From an alpha proteobacterium BAL199 (GTDB taxonomy: Bacteria > Pseudomonadota > Alphaproteobacteria > Thalassobaculales > Thalassobaculaceae): a stretch of DNA of 38,505 nucleotides. The stretch is from contig ABHC01000036.1 in NCBI GenBank assembly GCA_000171835.1, positions 1-38,505 on the forward strand, written 5' to 3'. Position numbers and translations under genes: made by a program. Shown here piece after piece: positions 27,342 to 36,280 of the stretch (position 1 is its first letter; every line of letters starts with the position of its first letter). Under the pieces are notes generated by a model. That model worked only from the letters and a program-made list of their open reading frames with translations, had not been told where the DNA came from and searched no databases.

Positions 27342-27590
27342 GATGCGTGATGCGCTCCATCGCGTCCGTTGCCGGTTTCTGATGGGCTGCTCCCGAAAGG
27401 ACCGCCGCTCTCACCATTGCCTTTCCGCGCCGGCAAGGTGCCTGGCAAGGATGGCCAGCCCCAAGCCCGAACGGAAGATGGCCCGGTGTGATAATCGGAT
27501 GGAGGGCAGCGGCCATCGTTCCGGTGCGTCCGGCAGAGCCGCGGTACCCAAGACGTCCGTTGGGCTGCAGGCTAGAGGCGCGAGGAAAAA

Positions 27591-27666
27591 TGGTGCCGCA
27601 GAAGGGACTCGAACCCCCGACCCTCGCATTACGAATGCGATGCTCTACCAGCTGAGCTACTGCGGC
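27591..27666 (-). tRNA. tRNA-Thr (anticodon CGT)
   Basis: A 76-nt cloverleaf on the minus strand. The acceptor stem is GCCGCAG paired with CTGCGGC. The D arm is GCTC/GAGC. The anticodon stem TCGCA/TGCGA carries loop TTCGTAA (anticodon CGT, reading ACG). The T arm has TTCGAGT. A genomically encoded CCA ends the gene, and TTTTT follows it as a likely terminator. Confidence 0.95.
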
Positions 27667-27739
27667 CCTGGAAAAGACGCGCCCTAGATACGGTTTGCGG
27701 GCCGTGGATGCAAGAGCGGTGCGCGCGGTCCCGTGCAGA

Positions 27740-28510
27740 TCAGTTGATCGTCAGGGCTCCGATGCCCGGGAACACCGCAGCCGAACGGCCGTCGGAGCGA
27801 TGTTCATCGCTGTCCAGCAACTGCTTCAACGGGTCGGCATCGCCGGATCGGTAGGCCTTCAGGGCACCTTGGATTGCCTTGACCCGTGCCAGACCGGCCT
27901 GCGCCGTCGCCAGCCGCTCGCTTGCCGCGCTCGACAGCCCGGAGCCGGGCGCTTCGACCCGGCGGTAAATGCCACTGGAGAGCCCCGTCAGAACTTGCTT
28001 GCGGGTCAGATCTACCGCGCGTCCTTCCAGGTCAACCACGCTGGTGTCATCGGCGCGCACGGTACCGCCGCGGGCGACACCGATCTCGATGCCGAGCCGT
28101 CGGTACGACGCGTACGCGCTGTCACCGCGACCGCCATCGTCGCCATACGCGACTTCCACGCCGACCACCCGCAGCTGGACGAAGAATTGGCCGGAGCCGA
28201 GGGTCGCCGGGTCGAGTGACGGCTCGGCCGCCTGCAGCGCTCGTTCGGCGGATGCGTCGGCCTCGTCGGTGGTCTGCACCGCTTCGAATACCGTTCGCAG
28301 AGCGCGACGCAGGCGGTCCAGAAAGCTGATGTCATCGCGACCGTCGGGTTCGACCGTCAGGAACAGTCGGTCGTCGGGCCGCGAATGGCGGACGGACGAC
28401 AAGGCGGCGAGGTCGATGGATGGCAAGGATGACTTTACGGGACGGTTCGCTCCAGCCTCTTCAACGGCGAGCGGTATCCCAATATTCTTGGAGCTGACAG
28501 GAGCGAGCAC
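27740..28510 (-). CDS. hypothetical protein
   Basis: About 256 residues if the GTG at 28510 is used, which is preceded by an AAGG ribosome site about 9 bases upstream. An alternative TTG at 28588 adds 26 residues but has no such site. I do not recognise the family. Seen directly: no signal peptide or membrane segment; a middle region of amphipathic helix and beta character (FLDRLRRALRTVFEAVQ, GQFFVQLRVVGVEVAYGDDG, DLTRKQVLTGLSSGIYRRVE); and a helical C-terminal part (RLATAQAGLARVKAIQGALKAY) ending with AAVFPGIGALTIN. Codon use and GC match the chromosome. It lies between tRNA-Thr and hemY on the same strand as hemY, with 210 bases between. Confidence 0.6.
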   Translation of the reverse strand: MLAPVSSKNIGIPLAVEEAGANRPVKSSLPSIDLAALSSVRHSRPDDRLFLTVEPDGRDDISFLDRLRRALRTVFEAVQTTDEADASAERALQAAEPSLDPATLGSGQFFVQLRVVGVEVAYGDDGGRGDSAYASYRRLGIEIGVARGGTVRADDTSVVDLEGRAVDLTRKQVLTGLSSGIYRRVEAPGSGLSSAASERLATAQAGLARVKAIQGALKAYRSGDADPLKQLLDSDEHRSDGRSAAVFPGIGALTIN

Positions 28511-28656
28511 GGCTCTGTCCCTTCTGGACGGCAGGCTCCCCCACGGCACCCGCCTAGCACATCCGGCATTCTGTTCCGGATAGGACAAATTCTAGCCAAA
28601 AGCGTTTCGAGAGTCTTTACGAAAAATTAACCGCAATATCGATTCATCATCGAGCC

Positions 28657-28689
28657 GACTGCGGGTCGCTGACTGCGGGTCGCTGACTG
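28657..28689. repeat. 14-bp tandem repeat
   Basis: GACTGCGGGTCGCT occurs twice in direct succession, followed by a partial third unit GACTG. It lies in the 210-base gap downstream of hemY. A slip-prone short repeat with no evident function. Confidence 0.8.
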
Positions 28690-28720
28690 GAGGCCGCCGA
28701 CTGAGGGCCAACGCGACCGA

Positions 28721-30091
28721 TCAGGCAGCGGGCGGCAGCGAATGCGGCATCTCGACGACATCGACCTCCAGGTCGGCGACGTCATCGCTGCTCAGGACAC
28801 TGACGCGGGGCGGCAAGGTCCAGGCGACGGTATCGAACTCACCGCAATGGCCGCACACCGCCGACCAGTCGGGGGCGACTGCGCCGCAACTTCCACAGGT
28901 CCATGCCGGGTCGGCCGGTGCTGACCCGGACCGCTCCAACCAGAGCCGGGCGGCCCGGTCGTCGCCGTGTTCGGCGTCTTCGAGCCGTGCCCGCAAGCGG
29001 CAGGCGCGCGCCGTCAGATCACTTCCTGTCAGCGCCTCCAACTGCACTCGGGCCTCGCCCCACAACTCGGCATCAAGCGCCGCTTCGGCGATGGTCATGC
29101 GGCTCTCGGGATGGTCAACGGCGTGATCGGCGAGGGCATGCAGCCGCTTGAATCGGTCGATCAGGTTCGTTTCAGTGACCAGACCGCGATACGCTTCCGT
29201 CAATGCCGGATGCGGTGATTTCGGCCAGGCCTCTTCGATCAGCCGCTGGCCACGCTTGGCCTTGCCGGTGCGGCCGAGCAGCTCGGCTTCCAGCGCCACC
29301 GCCGGAACGAAGCCCGGGACCGACTCGCGGGCTTTTCCGGCGAATTCGAGCGCTTCGTCGAGTTTGTCGGCGGCGAGCGCCTCGCGGGCTCGTTCGGTGA
29401 GCAGCGCCGAACGATGCCGTCGGCCATCCTCTTCCGGCACGATGCGGCGCTTGACTGCGTCGTACAGGGCAACCTGGGCATCGAACCAGCGCCGCGCCCG
29501 TGCCCGGCCGTACAATCGGGTGGTCGCCACCAGCGGCGCATCGGGCCGCATGGCATAGGCCTCCTCGGCGAGTTCGAGCGACCGCGCCTCGTCACCGCGG
29601 GCCAGCGCCTGCCGCAGCAACCCGACGATTCCGAGGAATGCGGTGTCTTCGTTGTCGCGCAGGGCCGCGAAGTACCGTGCCGCCGCCGCAGTGTCGCCGT
29701 TCAGCGCCGCCGCCTGGGCCGACAGCAATCGGGTCAGGCTGGGGTCGCGCAGCAACCGGTCGGCTTCGCGGGCCTGGCGCCGGGCCTCCTCGGCGTCGCC
29801 GGCTGCGATCGCGGCAAGCCCAAGGGTGAGGGCGCGGAACCCGGACTCCCGGCGTTGGTCGGCGCGTCGACGCATGACGGCCCACGGGGCTCCGAGCGCA
29901 CCGGCGGCCATCCGCAGGCCAATGCCCGCCACCCAGGTCACCGCGACCGTTATCACCATGAACAGCGCGAATGGCATCTCCAGTCGCCAACCGATCCAGT
30001 CGATCCTGATGTCACCGGGATTGCGGACCAGCCAAATCGCCAACGCAACCAGGATGGCGAGGCGGATGATGTAAAGGAAGGAGCGTCGCAC
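28721..30091 (-). CDS. hemY: HemY-like TPR membrane protein
   Basis: 456 residues, starting at a GTG (VRRSFLYIIRL) 4 bases after the stop of the mitofilin-like gene. Two membrane helices (about 4-22 and 38-62) anchor the protein. Residues about 85-390 are helical TPR-type repeats (GLAAIAAGDAEEARRQAREADRLL and similar). The C-terminus holds a four-Cys zinc ribbon (C399, C402, C413, C416; WTCGSCG then CGHCGEFDT) before an acidic tail. HemY of this type lies in heme operons but its biochemical role is not settled; it is not protoporphyrinogen oxidase. A longer frame to 30214 would overlap the upstream gene by 119 bases and is rejected. Confidence 0.85.
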   Translation of the reverse strand: MRRSFLYIIRLAILVALAIWLVRNPGDIRIDWIGWRLEMPFALFMVITVAVTWVAGIGLRMAAGALGAPWAVMRRRADQRRESGFRALTLGLAAIAAGDAEEARRQAREADRLLRDPSLTRLLSAQAAALNGDTAAAARYFAALRDNEDTAFLGIVGLLRQALARGDEARSLELAEEAYAMRPDAPLVATTRLYGRARARRWFDAQVALYDAVKRRIVPEEDGRRHRSALLTERAREALAADKLDEALEFAGKARESVPGFVPAVALEAELLGRTGKAKRGQRLIEEAWPKSPHPALTEAYRGLVTETNLIDRFKRLHALADHAVDHPESRMTIAEAALDAELWGEARVQLEALTGSDLTARACRLRARLEDAEHGDDRAARLWLERSGSAPADPAWTCGSCGAVAPDWSAVCGHCGEFDTVAWTLPPRVSVLSSDDVADLEVDVVEMPHSLPPAA

Positions 30092-30095
30092 CGGC

Positions 30096-31598
30096 TCAGC
30101 CCCCCGCCACGCCGGCCAACGCCTTGGCCTGAACTGTTCGGACCGACGCATCGACCGCGGCACGGGCCTCGGCATCGGCCAGCCAGCCTGCGGCGACCTT
30201 GGCTGGATCGCCATCCAGCTTCTTGATCGCGGTGATCGCCGCCGTCAGATCGCCGGCTGCCAAGGCCGCTTCGGCTTGTACCAGGTAGGCGTCCAGTCCC
30301 TCGGTTTCCGCCGTAGCGGTGCGGCGGATCGTGACCAGCGAAGCGACGCGGGTCAGCGCCTGTCCAATCACCCCTTCGCCGCTACCTACCACGGATGCAT
30401 CGACTGCAGCTGATGCGGTCCCGGCGAACCGGTCACGGAGGATAGCCAGCGATGGTACGCCCGTGGCGTGCCGGGCCAGGGTATCGAGTGCACCGGATAC
30501 GTCAGGGTCGCTCGGGGCTGCGGCGCGCAGCGCTCCCAACTCGGCGCTGAAATCGGCGGACGTGGCGGACGTAGCAGCAAGCTGGTTGGCGGCGAGCAGG
30601 AACGCGCCGGCCTTCTCGCGGCCGCTGCGGGTGTTCTCAAGCGCTTTGGTCAATTCCTCGAGCCGACGCTGCAGTTCATCAAGGCGGCCCTGAGCGCTGG
30701 CCTGCAGGGTTTCCAGCCGGACCACATCTTCCGCACTCTTGTGGACCTCGCCATCGAGATTGCCCGAGAGGGTGTCCAGGCGGGATTGCAGGGCATCCAG
30801 GCGCTCCGGAGCGACCGCCGGCGCCGTCGGCGCTTGTTCCAGCGCGTTGACCCGCCCGGTGAGGCCCTGCAGGCGTTCCGAGAGTTGGGCGGCCAGCGGG
30901 CCGAGCCCTTCGGTGCCGCCGCTGGTGGCCAGACCTTCCCGGACGATGGTGACCTCATCGGCCACTGCGTTCAGCTTCCGGGTTGCCGCATCCACGCGGG
31001 TTTCCAGAGCGGTGATTGCACTGGCGTCGACCGCAGCCGGCTCGACGGGCTGGCTTTCGACGGCTGCGAGGCGTTGTTCCAGAGCGTTCACGCGATCGAT
31101 CAACCGATCGACGTCACCCGCCAGTGCCGGGTCGGCAGTGGTGGCCGGCGGTTCCGGCGCCTTTGCGGTCGGCGCCACCGCGGGGGCAGTGGCTTCGTTT
31201 GTGGCTGCCGGCTTCGGCTCGGCCGGTGGCGTTTCGGTCGGCGCCCTGGTCGTCACGACCTCGGGCAGAGCGATGCCGATGCGTTGCGCCAGGGGAGCGA
31301 CCTGGGCGCGCCACATTGGATAGGTCGCGTAGCCGGCACCGACTGCCAGGACCAGCAGGATGGCCAGAACCAGATACCGTCGTGCACCGCCTGTGCGGGT
31401 CGGCGTGGGGCCATCCTTGGCGTTAGACAGGTCCGTGGCTCGGTCATCGCGGCCGGCGGTCATCAGGATGTCGTCGGCGGTGTCACCGGCGATGGTATCC
31501 GCAGCGACCGTCTCGGCGTCGGCAGCCCCTTCGCCCAACCGGATTGGCTCGGCATCGTCGGTCGGGGAGGCGGTGTCGCCCTTCGGCGTGTCGGCCAT
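30096..31598 (-). CDS. mitofilin (Mic60)-like inner membrane protein
   Basis: 500 residues of the alphaproteobacterial Mic60-like family, the relative of mitochondrial mitofilin that bends inner membranes. The layout fits: an acidic, low-complexity N-terminal cytosolic part (1-70), one membrane helix (about 75-93, RRYLVLAILLVLAVGAGY), a Pro/Ala-rich linker (about 110-150), a long coiled coil (about 155-330) and a helical C-terminal mitofilin-type domain (ETEGLDAYLVQAEAALAAGDLTAAI). It sits between hemD and hemY, the conserved location of this family. The gap after hemD is 12 bases. Confidence 0.85.
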   Translation of the reverse strand: MADTPKGDTASPTDDAEPIRLGEGAADAETVAADTIAGDTADDILMTAGRDDRATDLSNAKDGPTPTRTGGARRYLVLAILLVLAVGAGYATYPMWRAQVAPLAQRIGIALPEVVTTRAPTETPPAEPKPAATNEATAPAVAPTAKAPEPPATTADPALAGDVDRLIDRVNALEQRLAAVESQPVEPAAVDASAITALETRVDAATRKLNAVADEVTIVREGLATSGGTEGLGPLAAQLSERLQGLTGRVNALEQAPTAPAVAPERLDALQSRLDTLSGNLDGEVHKSAEDVVRLETLQASAQGRLDELQRRLEELTKALENTRSGREKAGAFLLAANQLAATSATSADFSAELGALRAAAPSDPDVSGALDTLARHATGVPSLAILRDRFAGTASAAVDASVVGSGEGVIGQALTRVASLVTIRRTATAETEGLDAYLVQAEAALAAGDLTAAITAIKKLDGDPAKVAAGWLADAEARAAVDASVRTVQAKALAGVAGG

Positions 31599-31610
31599 CG
31601 CAAGCTCCTG

Positions 31611-32342
31611 TCAGTCCGGATCGGACGAGATGGTATCGTCCAGCGTCGCCAGCAAGTCATCGCGTGTCGGCCGCGCCGCCGTACGAATCGTCGCCCATGG
31701 CAGCGCCCCGACGGTATCGGCTATCGGGGGTGACAGGCAATGGGCGGCCATCGTGGTCACCTGCCCGTCCAGCCCGGCTTCGAGCACCAGCCTAACAAAC
31801 CGCTCCGCTGTGCGGGGGGAGAAAAACAGCACACCACCCAGCGACCGATCCATCAGCGCATGTAATCCAGCATCGGACAGGCGGTCGACCGGCTCTGTTC
31901 GGTAAACGATGACACGCTCGACCGCGAAGCCCCGGTTGCCGAGTTCGGTCGTCAGATCCACCCGCACCTCGTCGCCGCTTGCCCACAGGATCGGCCCGTT
32001 CGCGGGATGCAACGTTGTTCGGATCAAATCGACCAACGCGCCACCGGTTCCCTGAGCAGAGGTCACCGGATCGAATCCGAGCGCCAAGGCCCGCTCCGCC
32101 GTCGCCTCGCCGACCGCGAACACCGGCAGCGCGCGACGCGCGGTCGCGGAGGCGAGACCGTCGACACCGTTGCCGCTGGTCACCGCGGCGGCTTGATACC
32201 GCGCGGCGTCGCGGAGTTGGATGCCCGCCGATCGGATGACCAGCATCGGTGCGATCACCGCCTCGTGCCCGCGGCTCGTCAGTTCGGCGGCCAACGCCTC
32301 AGCCTCGGCTTGCGGGCGGGTGATCAGGACCCTGCGGGTCAT
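31611..32342 (-). CDS. hemD: uroporphyrinogen-III synthase
   Basis: 243 residues. It cyclises hydroxymethylbilane with inversion of ring D to give uroporphyrinogen III for heme, siroheme and corrinoids. The sequence is poorly conserved in this family. The opening TRRVLITRPQAEAEALAAEL, the VTSGNGVDGLA and FAVGEATAERALALGF segments, and FFSPRTAERFVRLV near the C-terminus are typical. The ATG at 32342 lies 8 bases after the hemC stop; a TTG at 32354 overlapping hemC is an alternative start. Confidence 0.93.
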   Translation of the reverse strand: MTRRVLITRPQAEAEALAAELTSRGHEAVIAPMLVIRSAGIQLRDAARYQAAAVTSGNGVDGLASATARRALPVFAVGEATAERALALGFDPVTSAQGTGGALVDLIRTTLHPANGPILWASGDEVRVDLTTELGNRGFAVERVIVYRTEPVDRLSDAGLHALMDRSLGGVLFFSPRTAERFVRLVLEAGLDGQVTTMAAHCLSPPIADTVGALPWATIRTAARPTRDDLLATLDDTISSDPD

Positions 32343-32350
32343 CGCGACGC

Positions 32351-33316
32351 TCAAACCGCGAGGAAATTGCGCCCGCCGCGGGCGAGGATCGCCTCGCCGA
32401 CAGTCCGGCCGAGCGCCTCGGGGTCGTCGGTGGCCGATGTGTCAACCGCGCCATGGCTGCTTTGCCCGTCCAGCGAGAACACCATGCCGGACAGGGTCAA
32501 TCGGGCGCCGCCCAGCGTGGCGTGCCCGGCGATCGGGGTGCGGCAGGAGCCGTCAAGTGTGGCCAGCATGGCCCGCTCCGCCGTAACCCGCAGGCGGCTT
32601 GGCCGGTCATCGAGGATGGAGAGCCAGTTGCGGATCTCGGCGTCGCGCGCCGACGCCTCGCCGTCACGGCATTGCACGCCGATGGCACCCTGGGAGACGG
32701 CCGGCAGCATCTCGTCGACCTCGAGGATACGCGTTGCCTTGTCGAGCATGCCGAGCCGGCTCAACCCGGCGGCCGCCAGGAAGGTGCCGGCGACCTCGCC
32801 CTCGGCTAGTTTGCGCAGGCGGGTATCGACGTTGCCGCGGAACAGCACGACCTGCAAATCCGGCCGACGGTTCAGCACCTGGGCGGCCCGACGGACCGAG
32901 GCCGTGCCGATCTTGGCGCCTGATGGCAGGTCATCGACCCGATCGGCGATCGGCGACAGCCAGGCGTCGCGCGGATCCTCGCGCGGCAGCACGGCGACCA
33001 GAACCGAGGCCGGGGCGATCGTCGTCTCCATGTCCTTCATCGAATGCACGGCGGCGTCGATCTGGCCAGCCATCAGCGCCTGCTCGATCTCCTTGATGAA
33101 CAGGCCCTTGCCGCCGATCTCGGCCAGCGGGCGGTCGCGCACCGCGTCGCCGGTGGTGCGGATCTCCTGGACAGCGATCGCACCGGCCAGTTCCGGCCAT
33201 GCGGCGGCCAATCGGTCGCGCACTTCGTGGGTCTGGCGCAGTGCCAGCGGTGAGCCGCGCGACCCCAGCGTCAGGCGTGCTGGGGTGGTCGGCGAAGGGG
33301 CAGTGTTTCCGCTCAT
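32351..33316 (-). CDS. hemC: hydroxymethylbilane synthase (porphobilinogen deaminase)
   Basis: 321 residues. It polymerises four porphobilinogen molecules into hydroxymethylbilane. Seen are [12 protein letters not shown], the active-site block [10 protein letters not shown] (D95), the [11 protein letters not shown] cofactor-binding loop, and C258 in [11 protein letters not shown], which anchors the dipyrromethane cofactor. The HSMKDME form differs slightly from the commoner HSxKDxP. The start at 33316 (MSGNTAPSP) leaves a 47-base gap to divergent tsaD, which must contain both promoters. A long in-frame extension into tsaD is rejected. It heads the hemC-hemD-mic60-hemY operon. Confidence 0.96.
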   Translation of the reverse strand: MSGNTAPSPTTPARLTLGSRGSPLALRQTHEVRDRLAAAWPELAGAIAVQEIRTTGDAVRDRPLAEIGGKGLFIKEIEQALMAGQIDAAVHSMKDMETTIAPASVLVAVLPREDPRDAWLSPIADRVDDLPSGAKIGTASVRRAAQVLNRRPDLQVVLFRGNVDTRLRKLAEGEVAGTFLAAAGLSRLGMLDKATRILEVDEMLPAVSQGAIGVQCRDGEASARDAEIRNWLSILDDRPSRLRVTAERAMLATLDGSCRTPIAGHATLGGARLTLSGMVFSLDGQSSHGAVDTSATDDPEALGRTVGEAILARGGRNFLAV

Positions 33317-33363
33317 GCCCGCATCGTGTAGACGGAAGCGGCACGCACGAAAAGGGGGCGCCG

Positions 33364-34443
33364 TTGGACGCGCGACCGAAATCCGGCCCGGTCCTGGGCA
33401 TTGAGACCAGTTGCGACGAGACTGCGGCGGCCGTTGTCGCACCCGACCGGCGCATCCTGTCGAATGTCGTGCTGTCGCAGCTCGATGAACACCGGATCTA
33501 TGGCGGGGTGGTGCCGGAGATCGCGGCGCGCGCCCATCTCGACCATCTCGACTCGGTGATCGCCCAGGCGATGTCGGACGCCAATTTGGGCTTTCCCGAT
33601 CTCGCAGGCGTGGCCGCGACAGGCGGTCCCGGCCTGATCGGCGGGGTGTTGGTGGGGGCGACCACCGCGAAGGCCATTGCGATGGTCCACAACCTGGCAT
33701 TCATGGGGATCAACCACCTGGAAGGCCACGCGCTGACTGCGCGCCTGACCGATGGCATCGAGTATCCTTATCTGCTGCTGCTGGTGTCTGGCGGCCATTG
33801 CCAGTTGCTGGCGGTCGAGGGGGTGGGACGATACCGCCGGCTCGGCACCACCATCGACGACGCAGCTGGTGAAGCGTTCGACAAGACTGCCAAGCTGATG
33901 GGGCTTGGCTATCCGGGAGGTCCGGCGTTGGAGCGGGCGGCCGAGCGCGGCGACGCCACCCGCTTCGACCTGCCGCGCCCGATGGTGGGACGGCCGGGTT
34001 GCGACTTCTCGTTCTCCGGCTTGAAGACCGCGGTGCGCCGACGGGTCGAGGAACTGGGCGACGGCCTCGACGATCAGGCCAAGGCCGACCTTGCCGCCAG
34101 CTTCCAGGTCGCGGTCGCGGCCTCGCTGGTCGATCGCTCGGGGCGGGCGATCGCGCTGTTCGAGGCGGAGCATGGCACCGGGCGCGGCTTCGTGGTCGCC
34201 GGTGGGGTGGCCGCCAACAAAGCCCTGCGGGCGGCGTTGGCCGGCCTGGCGGAGCGTCACGGCATGGTCTTCGTCGCGCCGCCGCTGGCGCTGTGCACCG
34301 ATAATGCCGCGATGATCGCGTGGGCCGGGCAAGAGCGGTTGGCGCTCGGTATGGTCGACGGGCTGGATTTCCGGCCACGACCGCGCTGGCCACTCGACCC
34401 CGAAGCGGCGCGGTCGATCGGGGCCGGCGCGGTGAAGGCATGA
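33364..34443 (+). CDS. tsaD: tRNA N6-adenosine threonylcarbamoyltransferase
   Basis: 359 residues. It transfers threonylcarbamoyl from threonylcarbamoyl-AMP to A37 of ANN-decoding tRNAs, acting with TsaB and TsaE. Diagnostic motifs are [16 protein letters not shown] at the N-terminus, the metal-binding HLEGH (H118 and H122), [32 protein letters not shown] and [12 protein letters not shown]. The likely start is a TTG at 33364, preceded by AGGGGG; no ATG lies between the hemC start region and the domain. An upstream ATG at 33199 would put more than 50 residues over hemC and is unlikely. It is first in a four-gene plus-strand run. Confidence 0.95.
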   Translation: MDARPKSGPVLGIETSCDETAAAVVAPDRRILSNVVLSQLDEHRIYGGVVPEIAARAHLDHLDSVIAQAMSDANLGFPDLAGVAATGGPGLIGGVLVGATTAKAIAMVHNLAFMGINHLEGHALTARLTDGIEYPYLLLLVSGGHCQLLAVEGVGRYRRLGTTIDDAAGEAFDKTAKLMGLGYPGGPALERAAERGDATRFDLPRPMVGRPGCDFSFSGLKTAVRRRVEELGDGLDDQAKADLAASFQVAVAASLVDRSGRAIALFEAEHGTGRGFVVAGGVAANKALRAALAGLAERHGMVFVAPPLALCTDNAAMIAWAGQERLALGMVDGLDFRPRPRWPLDPEAARSIGAGAVKA

Positions 34444-34450
34444 TCGGTCG

Positions 34451-35404
34451 ATGAGCATGGGGGCCGACATCGCGATCCTCGGTGGCGGCGCATGGGGCCG
34501 GGCGCTGGCAGTGCTGGCGCAGCGGGCTGGGTGCACTGCGGTGCTGTGGGCGCGGCAACCCCGAAACGTGTCATTCAGCGATGCCCGGATCGCGGTGACC
34601 GGCGACCTTGCCGCCGTGCGGGCGCCAATCGTGCTGCTGGCGGTGCCGGCGAAGGCAGTGCGTGCCGTGGCGGCGGCCTGGGCGACGACTGGCGGCTCCG
34701 GTGTGCGGGTGTCGTGCGCCAAGGGGTTCGACCCCGCCAGCGGGCGGATGCTGGCCGACGTGCTGGCGGCCGACGCCCCAGCCGGCCCGGTGGCAGTGCT
34801 ATCCGGCCCGACCTTCGCGGCCGAGGCGGTGCGTGGCGTGCCGACCGCGGCGACGGTGGCCTGCGCTGACCAGGCCGTTGCCGATCGCGTCGCGGCGGTC
34901 CTCGGCTCTCCGACCTTTCGGCTTTATACCACCACCGACGTGATCGGAGTTGAGGCGGCCGGCGCTTTCAAGAACGTGCTGGCCATCGCCTGCGGCATCG
35001 CCGACGGCATGGCGCTCGGCGACAATGCGCGCGCCGCCCTGATCACCCGTGGCCTCGCCGAACTGGCGCGGCTGGCGGCGGGGCTGGGCGGTCGAGCCGA
35101 GACGGTGATGGGCCTCGCCGGGCTGGGCGACGTGGTGCTGACCTGCACCAGCGGTCAGTCGCGGAACTACGCCTTTGGCCATCGGCTGGGCGAAGGTCGC
35201 AGCATCGATGAGGCCCTGGCGGCCAGCGCCGGCGTAGTCGAGGGGGCGGTGACGGCGGCCAGCCTGCTGGCGCGCGGCCGATCGCTGGGTCTCGATCTTC
35301 CGGTGACCGAGGCGGTCGACGCGGTGCTGAATCGCGGTGCCGACCTGAAGGCGACCGCCATGGGGCTGCTGGCGCGCCCGTCGCGGGGGGCCGAGACCGC
35401 CTGA
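34451..35404 (+). CDS. gpsA: glycerol-3-phosphate dehydrogenase [NAD(P)+]
   Basis: 317 residues, slightly short for the family (about 330). It reduces dihydroxyacetone phosphate to sn-glycerol 3-phosphate for phospholipid synthesis. The nucleotide-binding loop is GGGAWGRALA, where most members have GxGxWGTALA. Later motifs are standard: SGPTFAAEAVRGVPTA, TDVIGVEAAGAFKNVLAIACGI, ETVMGLAGLGDVVLTC and SRNYAFGHRLGEG. The loop after the first strand (ARQPRNVSFSDARI) is shorter than usual. It starts 7 bases after tsaD; an in-frame ATG at 34457 is an equal alternative. tsaD-gpsA adjacency is common in alphaproteobacteria. Confidence 0.95.
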   Translation: MSMGADIAILGGGAWGRALAVLAQRAGCTAVLWARQPRNVSFSDARIAVTGDLAAVRAPIVLLAVPAKAVRAVAAAWATTGGSGVRVSCAKGFDPASGRMLADVLAADAPAGPVAVLSGPTFAAEAVRGVPTAATVACADQAVADRVAAVLGSPTFRLYTTTDVIGVEAAGAFKNVLAIACGIADGMALGDNARAALITRGLAELARLAAGLGGRAETVMGLAGLGDVVLTCTSGQSRNYAFGHRLGEGRSIDEALAASAGVVEGAVTAASLLARGRSLGLDLPVTEAVDAVLNRGADLKATAMGLLARPSRGAETA

Positions 35405-35471
35405 CCTTCCGCCGCCGCGCCCGATCGGCTAGCGTTCGGCGCATTCAAGGATCAGGAAACCGGAGAGACCG

Positions 35472-35768
35472 ATGCTCTACGCCATCTACTGTATCGACAA
35501 GCCGAACTCGATGGATCTGCGGATGGCGCACCGCCCGGAGCACATCGCCTATCTCAAATCCAAGGAAGACCAGATCCTGGTCGGCGGCGCTCAGCTGGCC
35601 GAGGACGGCGAGGCCATGCTCGGCTCGGTCCTGATCATCGACGCCGCCGATGCGAAGGCAGCCAAGGCGTTCGCCGACGGTGATCCGTTCGCCAAGGCTG
35701 GGCTGTTCGAGAGTGTTCGGATCACCCGCTGGCGCAAGGCGTTCTTCAACCCGGCCGTCGGGGCCTGA
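35472..35768 (+). CDS. YciI-like protein
   Basis: 98 residues with the YciI ferredoxin-like fold signature: MLYAIYCIDKP, HRPEHIAYLKS with the conserved His, ILVGGAQLAEDG, GSVLIIDAADAKAAKAFADGDPFAKAGLFE. No precise reaction is established for the family. GGAG lies 6 bases before the ATG. It sits 67 bases after gpsA and 14 bases before the EVE gene, the usual order in alphaproteobacteria. Confidence 0.92.
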   Translation: MLYAIYCIDKPNSMDLRMAHRPEHIAYLKSKEDQILVGGAQLAEDGEAMLGSVLIIDAADAKAAKAFADGDPFAKAGLFESVRITRWRKAFFNPAVGA

Positions 35769-35782
35769 GGGAGGGTCGGAAC

Positions 35783-36202
35783 ATGGCGTATTGGCTGTTC
35801 AAGTCGGAGCCGGGGGCGTGGTCGTGGGACGACCAGGTCGCCAAGGGCGATGTCGGCGAGGGCTGGAACGGGGTCCGCAACTACCAGGCGGCCAACAACA
35901 TGAAGGCCATGGTCGTCGGCGACCGCGGCTTCTTCTATCACTCGGTCGATGAGAAGCGGATCGTCGGCATCGTCGAGGTGATCGAGACTTACCACCCGGA
36001 CCCGACCGACGAGTCCGGCCGGTTCGGCATGGTTACGATCAAGGCGATCAAGCCGGTGAACAAGCCGGTCACCCTGGCCGACGTCAAGGCCGAGCCACGG
36101 CTGGAGGGCTTTGCCCTGGTCCGTCAGTCGCGCCTGTCGGTGGTGCCGGTGACCGATGACCAGTGGGAACTGCTGTGCGGGATGGCTGAGACAAAGGGAT
36201 GA
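35783..36202 (+). CDS. EVE domain-containing protein
   Basis: 139 residues, a complete EVE domain of the thymocyte-nuclear-protein-1 type: YWLFKSEPGAWSWDDQ, GWNGVRNYQAANNMKAMVVGDRGFFYHS, and GIVEVIETYHPDPTD. EVE domains belong to the PUA-like superfamily and bind modified bases in DNA or RNA. The ligand here is not known. GAGGG precedes the ATG. It is the last gene of the tsaD run and converges with groL. Confidence 0.92.
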   Translation: MAYWLFKSEPGAWSWDDQVAKGDVGEGWNGVRNYQAANNMKAMVVGDRGFFYHSVDEKRIVGIVEVIETYHPDPTDESGRFGMVTIKAIKPVNKPVTLADVKAEPRLEGFALVRQSRLSVVPVTDDQWELLCGMAETKG

Positions 36203-36213
36203 GATAGGGACGC

Positions 36214-36227
36214 GGCCGGCACCGGCC
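36214..36227. repeat. GC-rich inverted repeat between convergent genes
   Basis: GGCCGG-CA-CCGGCC, between the EVE gene stop and the groL stop. There is no T-tract, so a terminator role is only a possibility. Confidence 0.35.
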
Positions 36228-36280
36228 GACGACGACGATCCGTTTGACGGAGTCGCCGTCGGCCCGCATTCGGAGCCGGT

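Noticed and set aside
27301..27687. Plus-strand open frame of 128 codons near the tRNA
   Set aside because: Its C-terminal half is the antisense reading of tRNA-Thr (the familiar GTRTPDPRITNAMLYQLSYCG-type artefact), so it is not a gene.
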